A stretch of DNA of 7,841 bases, taken from Rhodobacteraceae bacterium UBA2553. GTDB lineage: Bacteria; Pseudomonadota; Alphaproteobacteria; Rhodobacterales; Rhodobacteraceae. The notes beneath the pieces are model-generated. The model was not told the DNA's origin. It did no database searches and worked only from the letters and a program-made list of their open reading frames with translations. Positions within the stretch are counted from its first letter, which is position 1; the number at the start of each line of letters is the position of its first letter. Below are positions 1 to 6,349 of this stretch, one piece after another. Location: positions 15,171-23,011 of the forward strand of contig DDMF01000047.1 of assembly GCA_002340515.1 (NCBI GenBank), given 5' to 3'. A program made the position numbers and the translations under genes.

Positions 1-2
1 AG

Positions 3-26
3 TCTGGGGCCTCCGCGGAGGCATGA
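3..26 (+). CDS. Possible 3' end of an upstream gene (partial)
   Basis: The reading frame entering from the left edge ends in TGA at 24-26, giving the last seven residues SGASAEA. That stop overlaps the ATG at 23 of the next gene as ATGA, the usual signature of translational coupling in tightly packed bacterial operons. Only seven codons are visible, so nothing can be said of function. The call is an inference from the overlap alone; the frame could also be open by chance. Confidence 0.3.
   Translation, partial: SGASAEA
9..22. repeat. 14-bp perfect palindrome over the ribosome binding site
   Basis: GCCTCCGCGGAGGC equals its own reverse complement and abuts the ATG at 23. Its right half contains GGAGG (17-21), the only Shine-Dalgarno-like run for the following gene. 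That run lies one base from the ATG, which is unusually close. As RNA it could fold into a five-bp GC stem with a CGCG loop and hide the ribosome binding site. It could equally be GC-rich coding sequence of the upstream gene. Confidence 0.45.
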
Positions 27-1078
27 CACGGGTTTTCTTCGTTGTCTCAGGTCTATTTCTGGGCTTGGCCGTCGTCGTTTGGGTCGCCGTACAGACCTTG
101 TTTGGAAATGGTCCTGTCGCATGGCTTGTTGGCGAAGACCTTTCACATCTTCAGCAATCAAAACTTGTCGACCTGGTGGAGCTATCCGACGCGGATCATG
201 TGGTGTACCGCAATGGTCGCACCGGTTGGTTTTTGGTCAAACACCCTGATGATCTGCGCAACGGTTCGATTGGCTTTTTTGGCCCAAGAATGGTTGAAAA
301 ACTATTCTCTGCGTCACATCAACCAATCTACTGCGGCTCCGACACCTCTAAAATTCTTTGGGTTATTCGCAATGGTCGTGTAGATGACGCGCTGGCGTTT
401 TGCAAAAGCAACCGCATGGATTTGTCCTCGCTTCGCACCGTGTCGCAACCGGTTGAAATGGAGACCAACGAGCTGAGCAAGGATGAGGTTGAAGCCCTTC
501 TTCCGGACGTGGACGCAGATCCGAACGCCTATTGGGTGACACGCCCGGATAATATCACTGAGTTCACACATCAACAGATCATCACCCTGCCCTATATTTG
601 GTCATCAACAACCGAGGACACCCCCAATAAAAACGATTTGGAGCAGGCATTGCATAAGGCATTATTGGCACAGACCAATGCCAGTCCCGACGAATTATCC
701 GTATCCCTTGCGCTTCAAATTGCACCACGTTTGGGGGGCTTGGTCTCGGCTTCCGATCAGGTTCAGACCCCAACCCATTTGATCAGAGTGGACGATGATG
801 TCCTGCAGCTTTCGCAAGAGGTGTCGCTGATGCGCCCAATCCTCACCCTTCGTTGCGCGAAAGATCTTTGCCTGAAAATGAGCGCCACAAACCTGTCCGC
901 TCTTCTGCAGCCCCATCGAAAACTCGAGGGGGTCCATGGAACACGTCATCCGATAGCCACGCTGTCAAACGAGAATATCGACTTTCTGCCGAACATGGCA
1001 GAGATTCGGGACCAGAGCCAAAAGCCCGGCGCCCTGTCGCAGGTCACATATCTCACCCGGTATGTCCGCACGCATTAA
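23..1078 (+). CDS. Hypothetical membrane-anchored protein, unknown function
   Basis: I do not recognise this 351-residue protein. Residues 4-25 form one strongly hydrophobic segment after a short MTR start, so it looks like an uncleaved anchor (N-in) with about 325 residues outside the cytoplasm. The rest is soluble, acidic in the middle (roughly 145-170) and carries four cysteines: C104, C127, C278 and C283. In the periplasm these could form disulfides; no CxxC thioredoxin, zinc-binding or haem motif is seen. A WFLV/IGFFGPRM stretch (69-90) and a region near C104 (ILWVIRNGR) look like the folded core. The start at 23 is supported by an ATGA overlap with a possible upstream frame, but the Shine-Dalgarno spacing is poor and the frame is open to the left edge, so the start may lie upstream. 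It reads with the transporter genes but is separated by a leader with terminator-like structure, so it probably belongs to the preceding operon. Confidence 0.75.
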   Translation: MTRVFFVVSGLFLGLAVVVWVAVQTLFGNGPVAWLVGEDLSHLQQSKLVDLVELSDADHVVYRNGRTGWFLVKHPDDLRNGSIGFFGPRMVEKLFSASHQPIYCGSDTSKILWVIRNGRVDDALAFCKSNRMDLSSLRTVSQPVEMETNELSKDEVEALLPDVDADPNAYWVTRPDNITEFTHQQIITLPYIWSSTTEDTPNKNDLEQALHKALLAQTNASPDELSVSLALQIAPRLGGLVSASDQVQTPTHLIRVDDDVLQLSQEVSLMRPILTLRCAKDLCLKMSATNLSALLQPHRKLEGVHGTRHPIATLSNENIDFLPNMAEIRDQSQKPGALSQVTYLTRYVRTH

Positions 1079-1089
1079 CCCACGTTTTA

Positions 1090-1112
1090 ATGGCGGGTTC
1101 CCCATCATTTTC
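1090..1112 (+). terminator. Weak terminator-like hairpin after the hypothetical gene
   Basis: Twelve bases after the TAA of the preceding gene, ATGG-C-GG (1090-1096) can pair with CCCCAT (1100-1105). This gives a six-bp stem with one bulged C and a three-base loop, followed by CATTTTC. The run of Ts is short and the stem is imperfect, so termination may be partial. It marks a plausible boundary between the upstream operon and the transporter operon. Confidence 0.35.
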
Positions 1113-1114
1113 TT

Positions 1115-1191
1115 CGCATGCGGGTCTTTTCATTTGTTTTTTTCAGCCCTAGGGTAGCTCAGGGAAAATTTTCCAACTGGGAGAAAAAAAC
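1115..1191 (+). promoter_or_regulatory. Leader/promoter region of the transporter operon, with three palindromes
   Basis: The gap before the binding-protein gene holds three perfect palindromes: CGCATGCG (1115-1122), CCCTAGGG (1147-1154) and GGAAAATTTTCC (1163-1174). A weak sigma-70-like pair can be drawn: TTTTCA (1127-1132), 17-base spacer, TAGGGT (1150-1155). Each element matches consensus only partly. If that promoter is used, transcription would begin near the A/T palindrome, which would then be well placed for a repressor. The ribosome binding site GGGAG (1179-1183) lies eight bases before the ATG. The palindromes and ribosome binding site are seen directly; their regulatory role is inference. 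Confidence 0.35.
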
Positions 1192-2382
1192 ATGAAAAAG
1201 CTGCTGATGGCCTCGGCTGCCACTGCTCTTATGTCCGGCGCAGCATTTGCGGACGGTCATGGTGTCATTAAATTGGGCACCATTTTGGGTTACACTGGTC
1301 CGATCGAAAGTCTGACACCGCATATGGCGGGTGGCGCAGAACTTGCGATGGCCGAAGTGTCCGAATCTGGTCTGCTTCTGGGCGGCAAAACTGTCGAATC
1401 CGTTCGCGCAGATTCGACCTGTGTCGACAGCGCCGCAGCAACGGCTGCCGCTGAAAAGCTGATCACCTCTGATGGTGTCAAAGGTCTGATGGGCCCTGAT
1501 TGCTCTGGCGTAACCGGCGCGGTTCTGGCCAATGTGGCTGTGCCAAACGGCATCGTCATGATCTCGCCTTCGGCAACCTCGCCCGGCCTGTCGTCTGCTG
1601 AAGACAATGGTCTCTTTTTCCGCACAGCCCCGTCGGATGCACGTCAATCAGACGTAATGGCCACGGTTCTGACCGAGAAAGGCATCAAATCCGTTGCGGT
1701 GACTTACACCAACAACGACTACGGCAAAGGCATGGCGGACGCATTTAAAGCTGCGTTTGAAGCGGCTGGTGGTGAAGTGACCATCGTTGCAGCCCATGAA
1801 GACGGCAAAGCCGACTACACCGCAGAAGTTGGTGCACTGGCATCGGCTGGCGGCGATCTTCTGGTTGTTGCAGGTTATGTTGACCAAGGTGGCGCGGGCA
1901 TCGTGCGCGGGTCTTTGGACTCTGGTGCGTTTGACATGTTCCACTTCCCTGATGGGATGATCGGCTCCAACCTCGAAGCCAACTTTGGCGACGAAATCGA
2001 AGGTTCATCGGGTCAGGTTCCGGGCACAGACAGCCCCGGTGCTGCGACATTTGCTGAGATGGTTGGCGACAAGTTTGACGTCACCTCGCCTTACACCGGC
2101 GAAAGCTATGACGCCGCTGCCCTGTTGATGCTGGCGATGCAAGCCGCGGGTTCGGCTGAGCCTGGCGACTACGCTTCAAAAGTGGAAATGGTCGCAAACG
2201 CACCTGGCGAAAAAATCTTCCCGGGTGAATTGGCCAAAGGTCTGCAAATCCTCGCTGATGGTGGCGATATCGACTATGTCGGTGCTACGGCTGTTGAGCT
2301 GGTAAATGGCGGCGAAGCTGCTGGCAGCTATCGCGAAATTAAGATCGAAGGTGGCAAAATCACCACCGTTCAGTATCGTTAA
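1192..2382 (+). CDS. Branched-chain amino-acid type ABC transporter substrate-binding protein
   Basis: This is the periplasmic ligand-binding component of a HAAT/Liv importer, of the type I periplasmic binding fold (Peripla_BP_6 / LivJ family). The 396-residue product starts with a classical Sec signal peptide: MKK, a hydrophobic core, and a probable cleavage after AFA at residue 20. The mature start, VIKLGTILGYTGP, is typical of the family. C77 and C104 fit the conserved N-lobe disulfide of LivJ-like proteins. ISPSATSP (124-131) matches the family stretch that contacts the ligand amino and carboxylate groups. TNNDYGKG (173-180) and ESYDAAALLMLAMQ (304-317) are further family landmarks. The ribosome binding site GGGAG is eight bases upstream. 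It is the first gene of the transporter operon and is followed by a strong hairpin. The ligand is probably an amino acid or similar small polar compound, but its identity cannot be read from sequence. Confidence 0.93.
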   Translation: MKKLLMASAATALMSGAAFADGHGVIKLGTILGYTGPIESLTPHMAGGAELAMAEVSESGLLLGGKTVESVRADSTCVDSAAATAAAEKLITSDGVKGLMGPDCSGVTGAVLANVAVPNGIVMISPSATSPGLSSAEDNGLFFRTAPSDARQSDVMATVLTEKGIKSVAVTYTNNDYGKGMADAFKAAFEAAGGEVTIVAAHEDGKADYTAEVGALASAGGDLLVVAGYVDQGGAGIVRGSLDSGAFDMFHFPDGMIGSNLEANFGDEIEGSSGQVPGTDSPGAATFAEMVGDKFDVTSPYTGESYDAAALLMLAMQAAGSAEPGDYASKVEMVANAPGEKIFPGELAKGLQILADGGDIDYVGATAVELVNGGEAAGSYREIKIEGGKITTVQYR

Positions 2383-2401
2383 TTCAAATCAACAACCTAA
2401 C

Positions 2402-2431
2402 GAAACAGCCCGGATTTTTCCGGGCTGTTTC
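2402..2431 (+). terminator. 13-bp hairpin between the binding-protein gene and livG
   Basis: GAAACAGCCCGGA (2402-2414) pairs perfectly with TCCGGGCTGTTTC (2419-2431) around a TTTT loop, 19 bases after the binding-protein stop. The 3' arm ends in TTTC, not a long T run, so this is probably an attenuating terminator or an mRNA 3'-end stabiliser. In Liv-type operons such a structure would let the binding protein be made in excess of the membrane components. A further 7-bp pairing, ACAACCT (2392-2398) with AGGTTGT (2454-2460), flanks it and ends directly before the livG ribosome binding site. Confidence 0.75.
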
Positions 2432-2472
2432 AGTAAGATACACAGCCAATCTAAGGTTGTGAGGGGGCAAAT

Positions 2473-3267
2473 ATGATCGTCATAGAAGACGTTCACAAGC
2501 ATTTCGGCGGGTTTCGGGCCGTCGATGGTGCCACCATGCGGATCGAAGATGGATCAATCACTGGTCTCATCGGTCCCAATGGTGCGGGCAAAACAACCTT
2601 GTTTAACGTGATCGCCGGGGTGTTGAAACCGACATCCGGCAAGATCACGATGGGAGGAGAGGACATTACCGGCCTGCCCCCCCATGAGCTGTTTCACAAA
2701 GGCCTGTTGCGCACGTTCCAGATCGCCCATGAATTTGGGTCAATGACCTGCCGTGAAAACCTGATGATGGTCCCCGGCGGCCAATCAGGTGAACAGCTTT
2801 GGAACACATGGTTTGGGCGCAAACGTATCGCAAACGAAGAACGGGCCCTGCGCGCAAAAGCGGACGAAGTGCTTGAATTCCTGACCATTTCTCATATTGC
2901 CGATCTGCGCGCCGGTGAAATATCTGGCGGTCAGAAAAAGCTGTTGGAACTTGGTCGCACCATGATGGTTGACGCCAAGATTGTGTTCCTTGACGAAGTC
3001 GGCGCCGGCGTAAACCGCACCCTGCTTTACACCATCGCGGACGCCATCAAACGCCTGAACGAAGAGCGTGGATATACCTTTGTCGTGATCGAACATGACA
3101 TGGATTTCATCGAAAAACTTTGCGACCCGGTCATCTGTATGGCCGAGGGAAAAGTGCTCGCCCAAGGCACATTGGCCGAGATCAAAGCCAATGAACAGGT
3201 GATCGAAGCCTATCTGGGCACCGGTTTGAAGAATAAAGACCTAAAAAGCACGAAAGAGGATGCATAA
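2473..3267 (+). CDS. livG: Branched-chain amino-acid type ABC transporter ATP-binding protein (LivG-like)
   Basis: One of the two cytoplasmic ATPases driving the importer; 264 residues, normal for LivG. In order: Walker A GPNGAGKTT (34-42), Q-loop glutamine Q83 in RTFQ, signature ISGGQ (150-154) preceded by GE, Walker B ending FLDE (172-175), and H-loop histidine H208 in VIEHDMD. LivG-type features are the FGGFRAVDG start and the MAEGKVLAQGT near the C-terminus. After the catalytic glutamate the usual proline is valine (LDEV instead of LDEP), followed by GAGVN. All catalytic residues are kept, so activity is expected. The ribosome binding site GAGGGGG (2461-2467) is five bases before the ATG. 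Its TAA shares one base with the ATG of the next gene, implying coupled translation. The roughly 14 residues at the end are a lysine-rich polar tail. Confidence 0.93.
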   Translation: MIVIEDVHKHFGGFRAVDGATMRIEDGSITGLIGPNGAGKTTLFNVIAGVLKPTSGKITMGGEDITGLPPHELFHKGLLRTFQIAHEFGSMTCRENLMMVPGGQSGEQLWNTWFGRKRIANEERALRAKADEVLEFLTISHIADLRAGEISGGQKKLLELGRTMMVDAKIVFLDEVGAGVNRTLLYTIADAIKRLNEERGYTFVVIEHDMDFIEKLCDPVICMAEGKVLAQGTLAEIKANEQVIEAYLGTGLKNKDLKSTKEDA

Positions 3268-3983
3268 TGGCAGATCCTTTTCTGATCGGCGACGGGATGA
3301 CCGGCGGCTATGGTAAAAACGGCCCCGATATCCTGCACGATTGCACTATTTCCGTCGAAAAAGGCGAGATTGCCGTGATTGTTGGCCCCAATGGGGCGGG
3401 CAAATCCACTGGTATGAAAGCCGTTTTCGGCATGCTCAATCTGCGCCAAGGGGCTGTACGGCTTGATGGTGAAGACATCACCAAGCTCAGCCCGCAAGCC
3501 CGCGTTCGCAAAGGCATGGGGTTTGTGCCGCAAACCCACAACATCTTTGGCTCGATGAGCGTTGAAGAGAACCTTGAGATGGGTGGGTTTATCCGAACAG
3601 ATGACATTCGCGAAACGATCGAACAGGTTTACGAGCTGTTTCCGATCCTGCGTGAAAAGCGCCATCAAGCGGCGGGGGAATTGTCCGGGGGGCAACGTCA
3701 ACAGGTGGCTGTTGGGCGCGCCTTGATGACCAAACCCTCGGTCTTGATGCTGGATGAACCCACCGCCGGGGTGTCGCCAATTGTGATGGATGAGCTGTTT
3801 GACCGGATCATCGAGGTTGCCCGCACAGGGATTTCCATCCTGATGGTGGAACAGAACGCCCGGCAAGCCCTTGAAATTGCGGATAAAGGCTATGTCCTTG
3901 TGCAAGGCGCAAACGCCCATACCGGCACCGGCAAGGCCCTTTTGGCCAACCCCGAAGTTCGCCAAAGCTTTTTGGGAGGGTGA
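3267..3983 (+). CDS. livF: Branched-chain amino-acid type ABC transporter ATP-binding protein (LivF-like)
   Basis: The second cytoplasmic ATPase, expected to pair with LivG; 238 residues, normal for LivF. Walker A is GPNGAGKST (40-48), the Q-loop glutamine is Q89 in FVPQ, the signature is LSGGQ (139-143), and Walker B ends LMLDEP (160-165) with E164. At the H-loop position the sequence is VEQN with Q196 instead of histidine. This replacement is usual for LivF and helps tell it from LivG. GGYGKNG (13-19) and ADKGYVLVQG (205-214) also fit LivF. The ATG overlaps the livG stop by one base, with AGAGGA six bases upstream. Its TGA is followed two bases later by the livH ATG. The final residues, VRQSFLGG, match the usual LivF ending. 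Confidence 0.93.
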   Translation: MADPFLIGDGMTGGYGKNGPDILHDCTISVEKGEIAVIVGPNGAGKSTGMKAVFGMLNLRQGAVRLDGEDITKLSPQARVRKGMGFVPQTHNIFGSMSVEENLEMGGFIRTDDIRETIEQVYELFPILREKRHQAAGELSGGQRQQVAVGRALMTKPSVLMLDEPTAGVSPIVMDELFDRIIEVARTGISILMVEQNARQALEIADKGYVLVQGANAHTGTGKALLANPEVRQSFLGG

Positions 3984-3985
3984 TC

Positions 3986-4996
3986 ATGGATTTCCTCAAT
4001 GCAATTGTGGCGCTGGCCAACTTCGTGTTGATCCCCGCCATTTCCTACGGCTCACAACTCGCGATTGGCGCACTGGGCGTCACGTTGATCTATGGTATCC
4101 TGCGCTTTTCCAACTTCGCCCATGGCGACAGCATGGCCTTTGGCGCGATGGTGACGATCTTGGTGACATGGTGGATGCAAAGTATTGGTATTTCGATCCA
4201 CCCATTGCCCACGGCCCTGCTCGCCTTGCCCTTTGGGATTGCCGCCACATCGCTGATGGTTTTGGCCACCGACCGCGTGGTTTACCGCTTTTACCGACGG
4301 GTTAAAGCAAAACCCATCGTCTTTGTCATGGCCTCCATCGGGGTGATGTTCATAATGAACGGCATCGTCCGGTTTATCATCGGACCTGGTGACCAACGTT
4401 TTGCAGATGGCGAGCGTTTTATCATTAAAGCGCGTGATTTCAAAGAGATGACCGGCCTTAGCGAAGGGCTGGCCTTTAAGACCAGCCAAGGTATCACCAT
4501 TGTCGCGGCCATCCTTATCGTCGCCGTTCTGTTTTGGTTCCTGAACCACACGCGCACCGGAAAATCCATGCGCGCCTTCTCTGATAACGAAGATCTGGCG
4601 CTACTGTCTGGTATCAACCCCGAACGCGTTGTCATGGTCACATGGATCATCGTCGCAAGCCTGATCACCATCGCTGGCGTGCTGTATGGGTTGGATAAGA
4701 GCTTTAAGCCCTTTACCTATTTCCAACTTCTGCTGCCGATCTTTGCCTCAGCTATCGTGGGTGGGCTGGGCAATCCGCTCGGCGCAATCGCTGGCGGATT
4801 TGTGATCGCGTTTTCCGAAGTCACTGTGACTTATGCCTGGAAAAAGATTGCGGTCTACATGCTGCCTGAGAGTTTGGAACCAACCGGCCTCGCGCAGCTT
4901 CTTTCCACCGACTATAAATTTGCGGTCAGCTTTGTGATCCTGATCGTAGTTTTGCTGTTCAAGCCCACCGGGCTTTTCAAGGGGCAATCGGTATGA
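3986..4996 (+). CDS. livH: Branched-chain amino-acid type ABC transporter permease (LivH-like)
   Basis: Inner-membrane permease forming half of the translocation path; 336 residues from this start, with about eight hydrophobic segments. Family landmarks: LGVTLIYGILRFSNFAHGD (30-48), the cytoplasmic ATPase-contact loop RTGKSMRAFSDNEDLALLSGI (from 190), and IVGGLGNPLGAIAGG (257-271). A GTG two codons upstream (3980) is also in frame, but it overlaps the GGAGGG (3975-3980), which sits five bases before the ATG at 3986, so the ATG is preferred. It is somewhat longer than typical LivH (about 290-310), partly from a polar loop near 135-168. Its TGA overlaps the livM ATG (ATGA), consistent with coupled synthesis of the two permeases. 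Confidence 0.92.
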   Translation: MDFLNAIVALANFVLIPAISYGSQLAIGALGVTLIYGILRFSNFAHGDSMAFGAMVTILVTWWMQSIGISIHPLPTALLALPFGIAATSLMVLATDRVVYRFYRRVKAKPIVFVMASIGVMFIMNGIVRFIIGPGDQRFADGERFIIKARDFKEMTGLSEGLAFKTSQGITIVAAILIVAVLFWFLNHTRTGKSMRAFSDNEDLALLSGINPERVVMVTWIIVASLITIAGVLYGLDKSFKPFTYFQLLLPIFASAIVGGLGNPLGAIAGGFVIAFSEVTVTYAWKKIAVYMLPESLEPTGLAQLLSTDYKFAVSFVILIVVLLFKPTGLFKGQSV

Positions 4997-6348
4997 CCCA
5001 AAACATGCGCACTCCCGTTCTTTTCGCCATTATGGCGGTGCTGTTTATCCTGGAAGGCAGCACAAATTTCTGGGTGTTTTCCGGCAGCTGGAACACCTCT
5101 CTCGCAATCCTGAACATGGCGCTGATCTCTGCCATTATGGCCTTGGGTGTGAACCTTCAATGGGGATATGCGGGGCTTTTTAACGTTGGGATCATGGGCT
5201 TTGTTGCCCTCGGCGGCTTGGCCACTGTGTTGATTTCCATGCCCGCCACCCCCGGTGCGTGGAGCGCCGGCGGGATTAAAGCGCTTTTTGGTTTGCTGAT
5301 TGGGGTCGGCACAATATTGGGGGCCGTTCAGATCCGTAAACACATGGCACCGGGCCGCGCACGCGGGTTGGCTATGATCGCGATTTTGATCCTGGGGTTC
5401 TTCGCCTTTCGTTATGTGTTTGACGCTGGTGTCGCCGCGATCGAAGCCATCAATCCGGCGCAAACGGGCAATTTGGGTGGCCTTAATCCGGGTGGTCCAA
5501 GCAATTATAAAGCCCACGGATACATGACGATCTTGGCGTGGCCCGTTGGGGGGCTGCTTGCGGCCGGTGCGGCATGGGTTGTGGGGAAAACGGCCTTGGG
5601 GCTGCGCTCGGATTACTTGGCCATTGCCACGCTGGGCATTGCCGAGATTATTCTGGCGGCAATGAAAAACGAAGATTGGCTGGCCCGGGGCGTGAAAAAC
5701 GTCGTCGGTCTGCCGCGTCCCGTCCCATATGAAGTTGATCTGCAAAACAGTGCAGCATTTGTGGCGCGTGCTGAAGCGTGGGGAACGGATGTGACCACAG
5801 CATCAACCATTGCAGTCAAAATGTCCTATGGCGTTCTTTTCTCAGTGGTTTTGGTGGTGTTGTTGGTTCTTTCACAATTGGCACTGAAATCACCATGGGG
5901 CCGCATGATGCGCGCCATTCGCGACAACGAAGTGGCCGCCCGTGCGATGGGCAAAAACGTCACCAAACGTCATCTGCAAATCTTTGTTCTTGGCTCTGCT
6001 ATCTGCGGTCTTGCCGGTGCAATGATGACAACTTTGGATGGGCAGCTGACCCCAAACTCATACCAACCTCTTCGGTTTACATTCCTGATTTGGGTGATGG
6101 TGATCGTTGGTGGATCCGGGAATAATTTTGGCGCTGTTCTTGGCGGTTTGATGATCTGGTTTTTCTGGATCAAAGTTGAACCTATTGGCAACTGGCTGAT
6201 GATGGTTGTCACATCTGGAATGGAAGATGGCTCAGGCCTTAAAATCCACCTTTTGAATTCCGCCGCCCATATGCGGCTGTTTTCAATGGGGATTATCCTA
6301 TTACTGGTCCTACGCTTTAGCCCACGTGGGTTGGTACCAGAACGCTAA
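4993..6348 (+). CDS. livM: Branched-chain amino-acid type ABC transporter permease (LivM-like), enlarged
   Basis: Partner permease of LivH. Landmarks: ALGVNLQWGYAGLFNVGIMGF (from 50), GLRSDYLAIATLGIAEII (203-220), the ATPase-contact loop SPWGRMMRAIRDNEVAARAMG (from 300), IVGGSGNNFGAVLGG (371-385) and a closing LRFSPRGLVPER. At 451 residues it is long for LivM. The excess lies in two places: about 90 residues (88-177) holding two extra hydrophobic stretches (97-113, 127-144) and a Gly/Pro/Asn-rich loop, and a polar stretch (236-270) after the SDYLAIATLG block. A late loop (405-425) also appears extended. AAGGGG (4979-4984) is eight bases before the ATG. It ends one base before the next gene's start. 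The extra segments may be a subfamily trait, not a recent insertion, since frame and motifs are intact. Confidence 0.92.
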   Translation: MTQNMRTPVLFAIMAVLFILEGSTNFWVFSGSWNTSLAILNMALISAIMALGVNLQWGYAGLFNVGIMGFVALGGLATVLISMPATPGAWSAGGIKALFGLLIGVGTILGAVQIRKHMAPGRARGLAMIAILILGFFAFRYVFDAGVAAIEAINPAQTGNLGGLNPGGPSNYKAHGYMTILAWPVGGLLAAGAAWVVGKTALGLRSDYLAIATLGIAEIILAAMKNEDWLARGVKNVVGLPRPVPYEVDLQNSAAFVARAEAWGTDVTTASTIAVKMSYGVLFSVVLVVLLVLSQLALKSPWGRMMRAIRDNEVAARAMGKNVTKRHLQIFVLGSAICGLAGAMMTTLDGQLTPNSYQPLRFTFLIWVMVIVGGSGNNFGAVLGGLMIWFFWIKVEPIGNWLMMVVTSGMEDGSGLKIHLLNSAAHMRLFSMGIILLLVLRFSPRGLVPER

Positions 6349-6349
6349 A

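Noticed and set aside
853..1152. 99-codon plus-strand frame across the end of the hypothetical gene and the leader
   Set aside because: It overlaps a longer gene in another frame, has no ribosome binding site I can see, and the product is low in structure-like pattern.
3210..3965. Long open frame (251 codons) on the minus strand opposite livF
   Set aside because: It lies almost wholly antisense to a gene with complete ATPase motifs, its translation has no recognisable motif, and the composition is that of a shadow frame.
3980..3985. GTG start for livH two codons upstream
   Set aside because: Its first base lies within the GGAGGG ribosome binding site, leaving no spacing. The ATG at 3986 is correctly spaced.
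3871..4305. 144-codon plus-strand frame over the livF/livH junction
   Set aside because: It is an out-of-frame overlap of two confidently identified genes.
4912..5745. Long open frame (277 codons) on the minus strand opposite the livH/livM junction
   Set aside because: Its translation is rich in His, Gln, Asn and Arg, as expected for the complement of membrane-protein codons, and both sense genes are certain.
6326..6349. GTG start for the nucleotidyltransferase eight codons upstream
   Set aside because: It would overlap livM by 23 bases, adds residues not typical of the family start, and has no ribosome binding site. The ATG at 6350 fits better.
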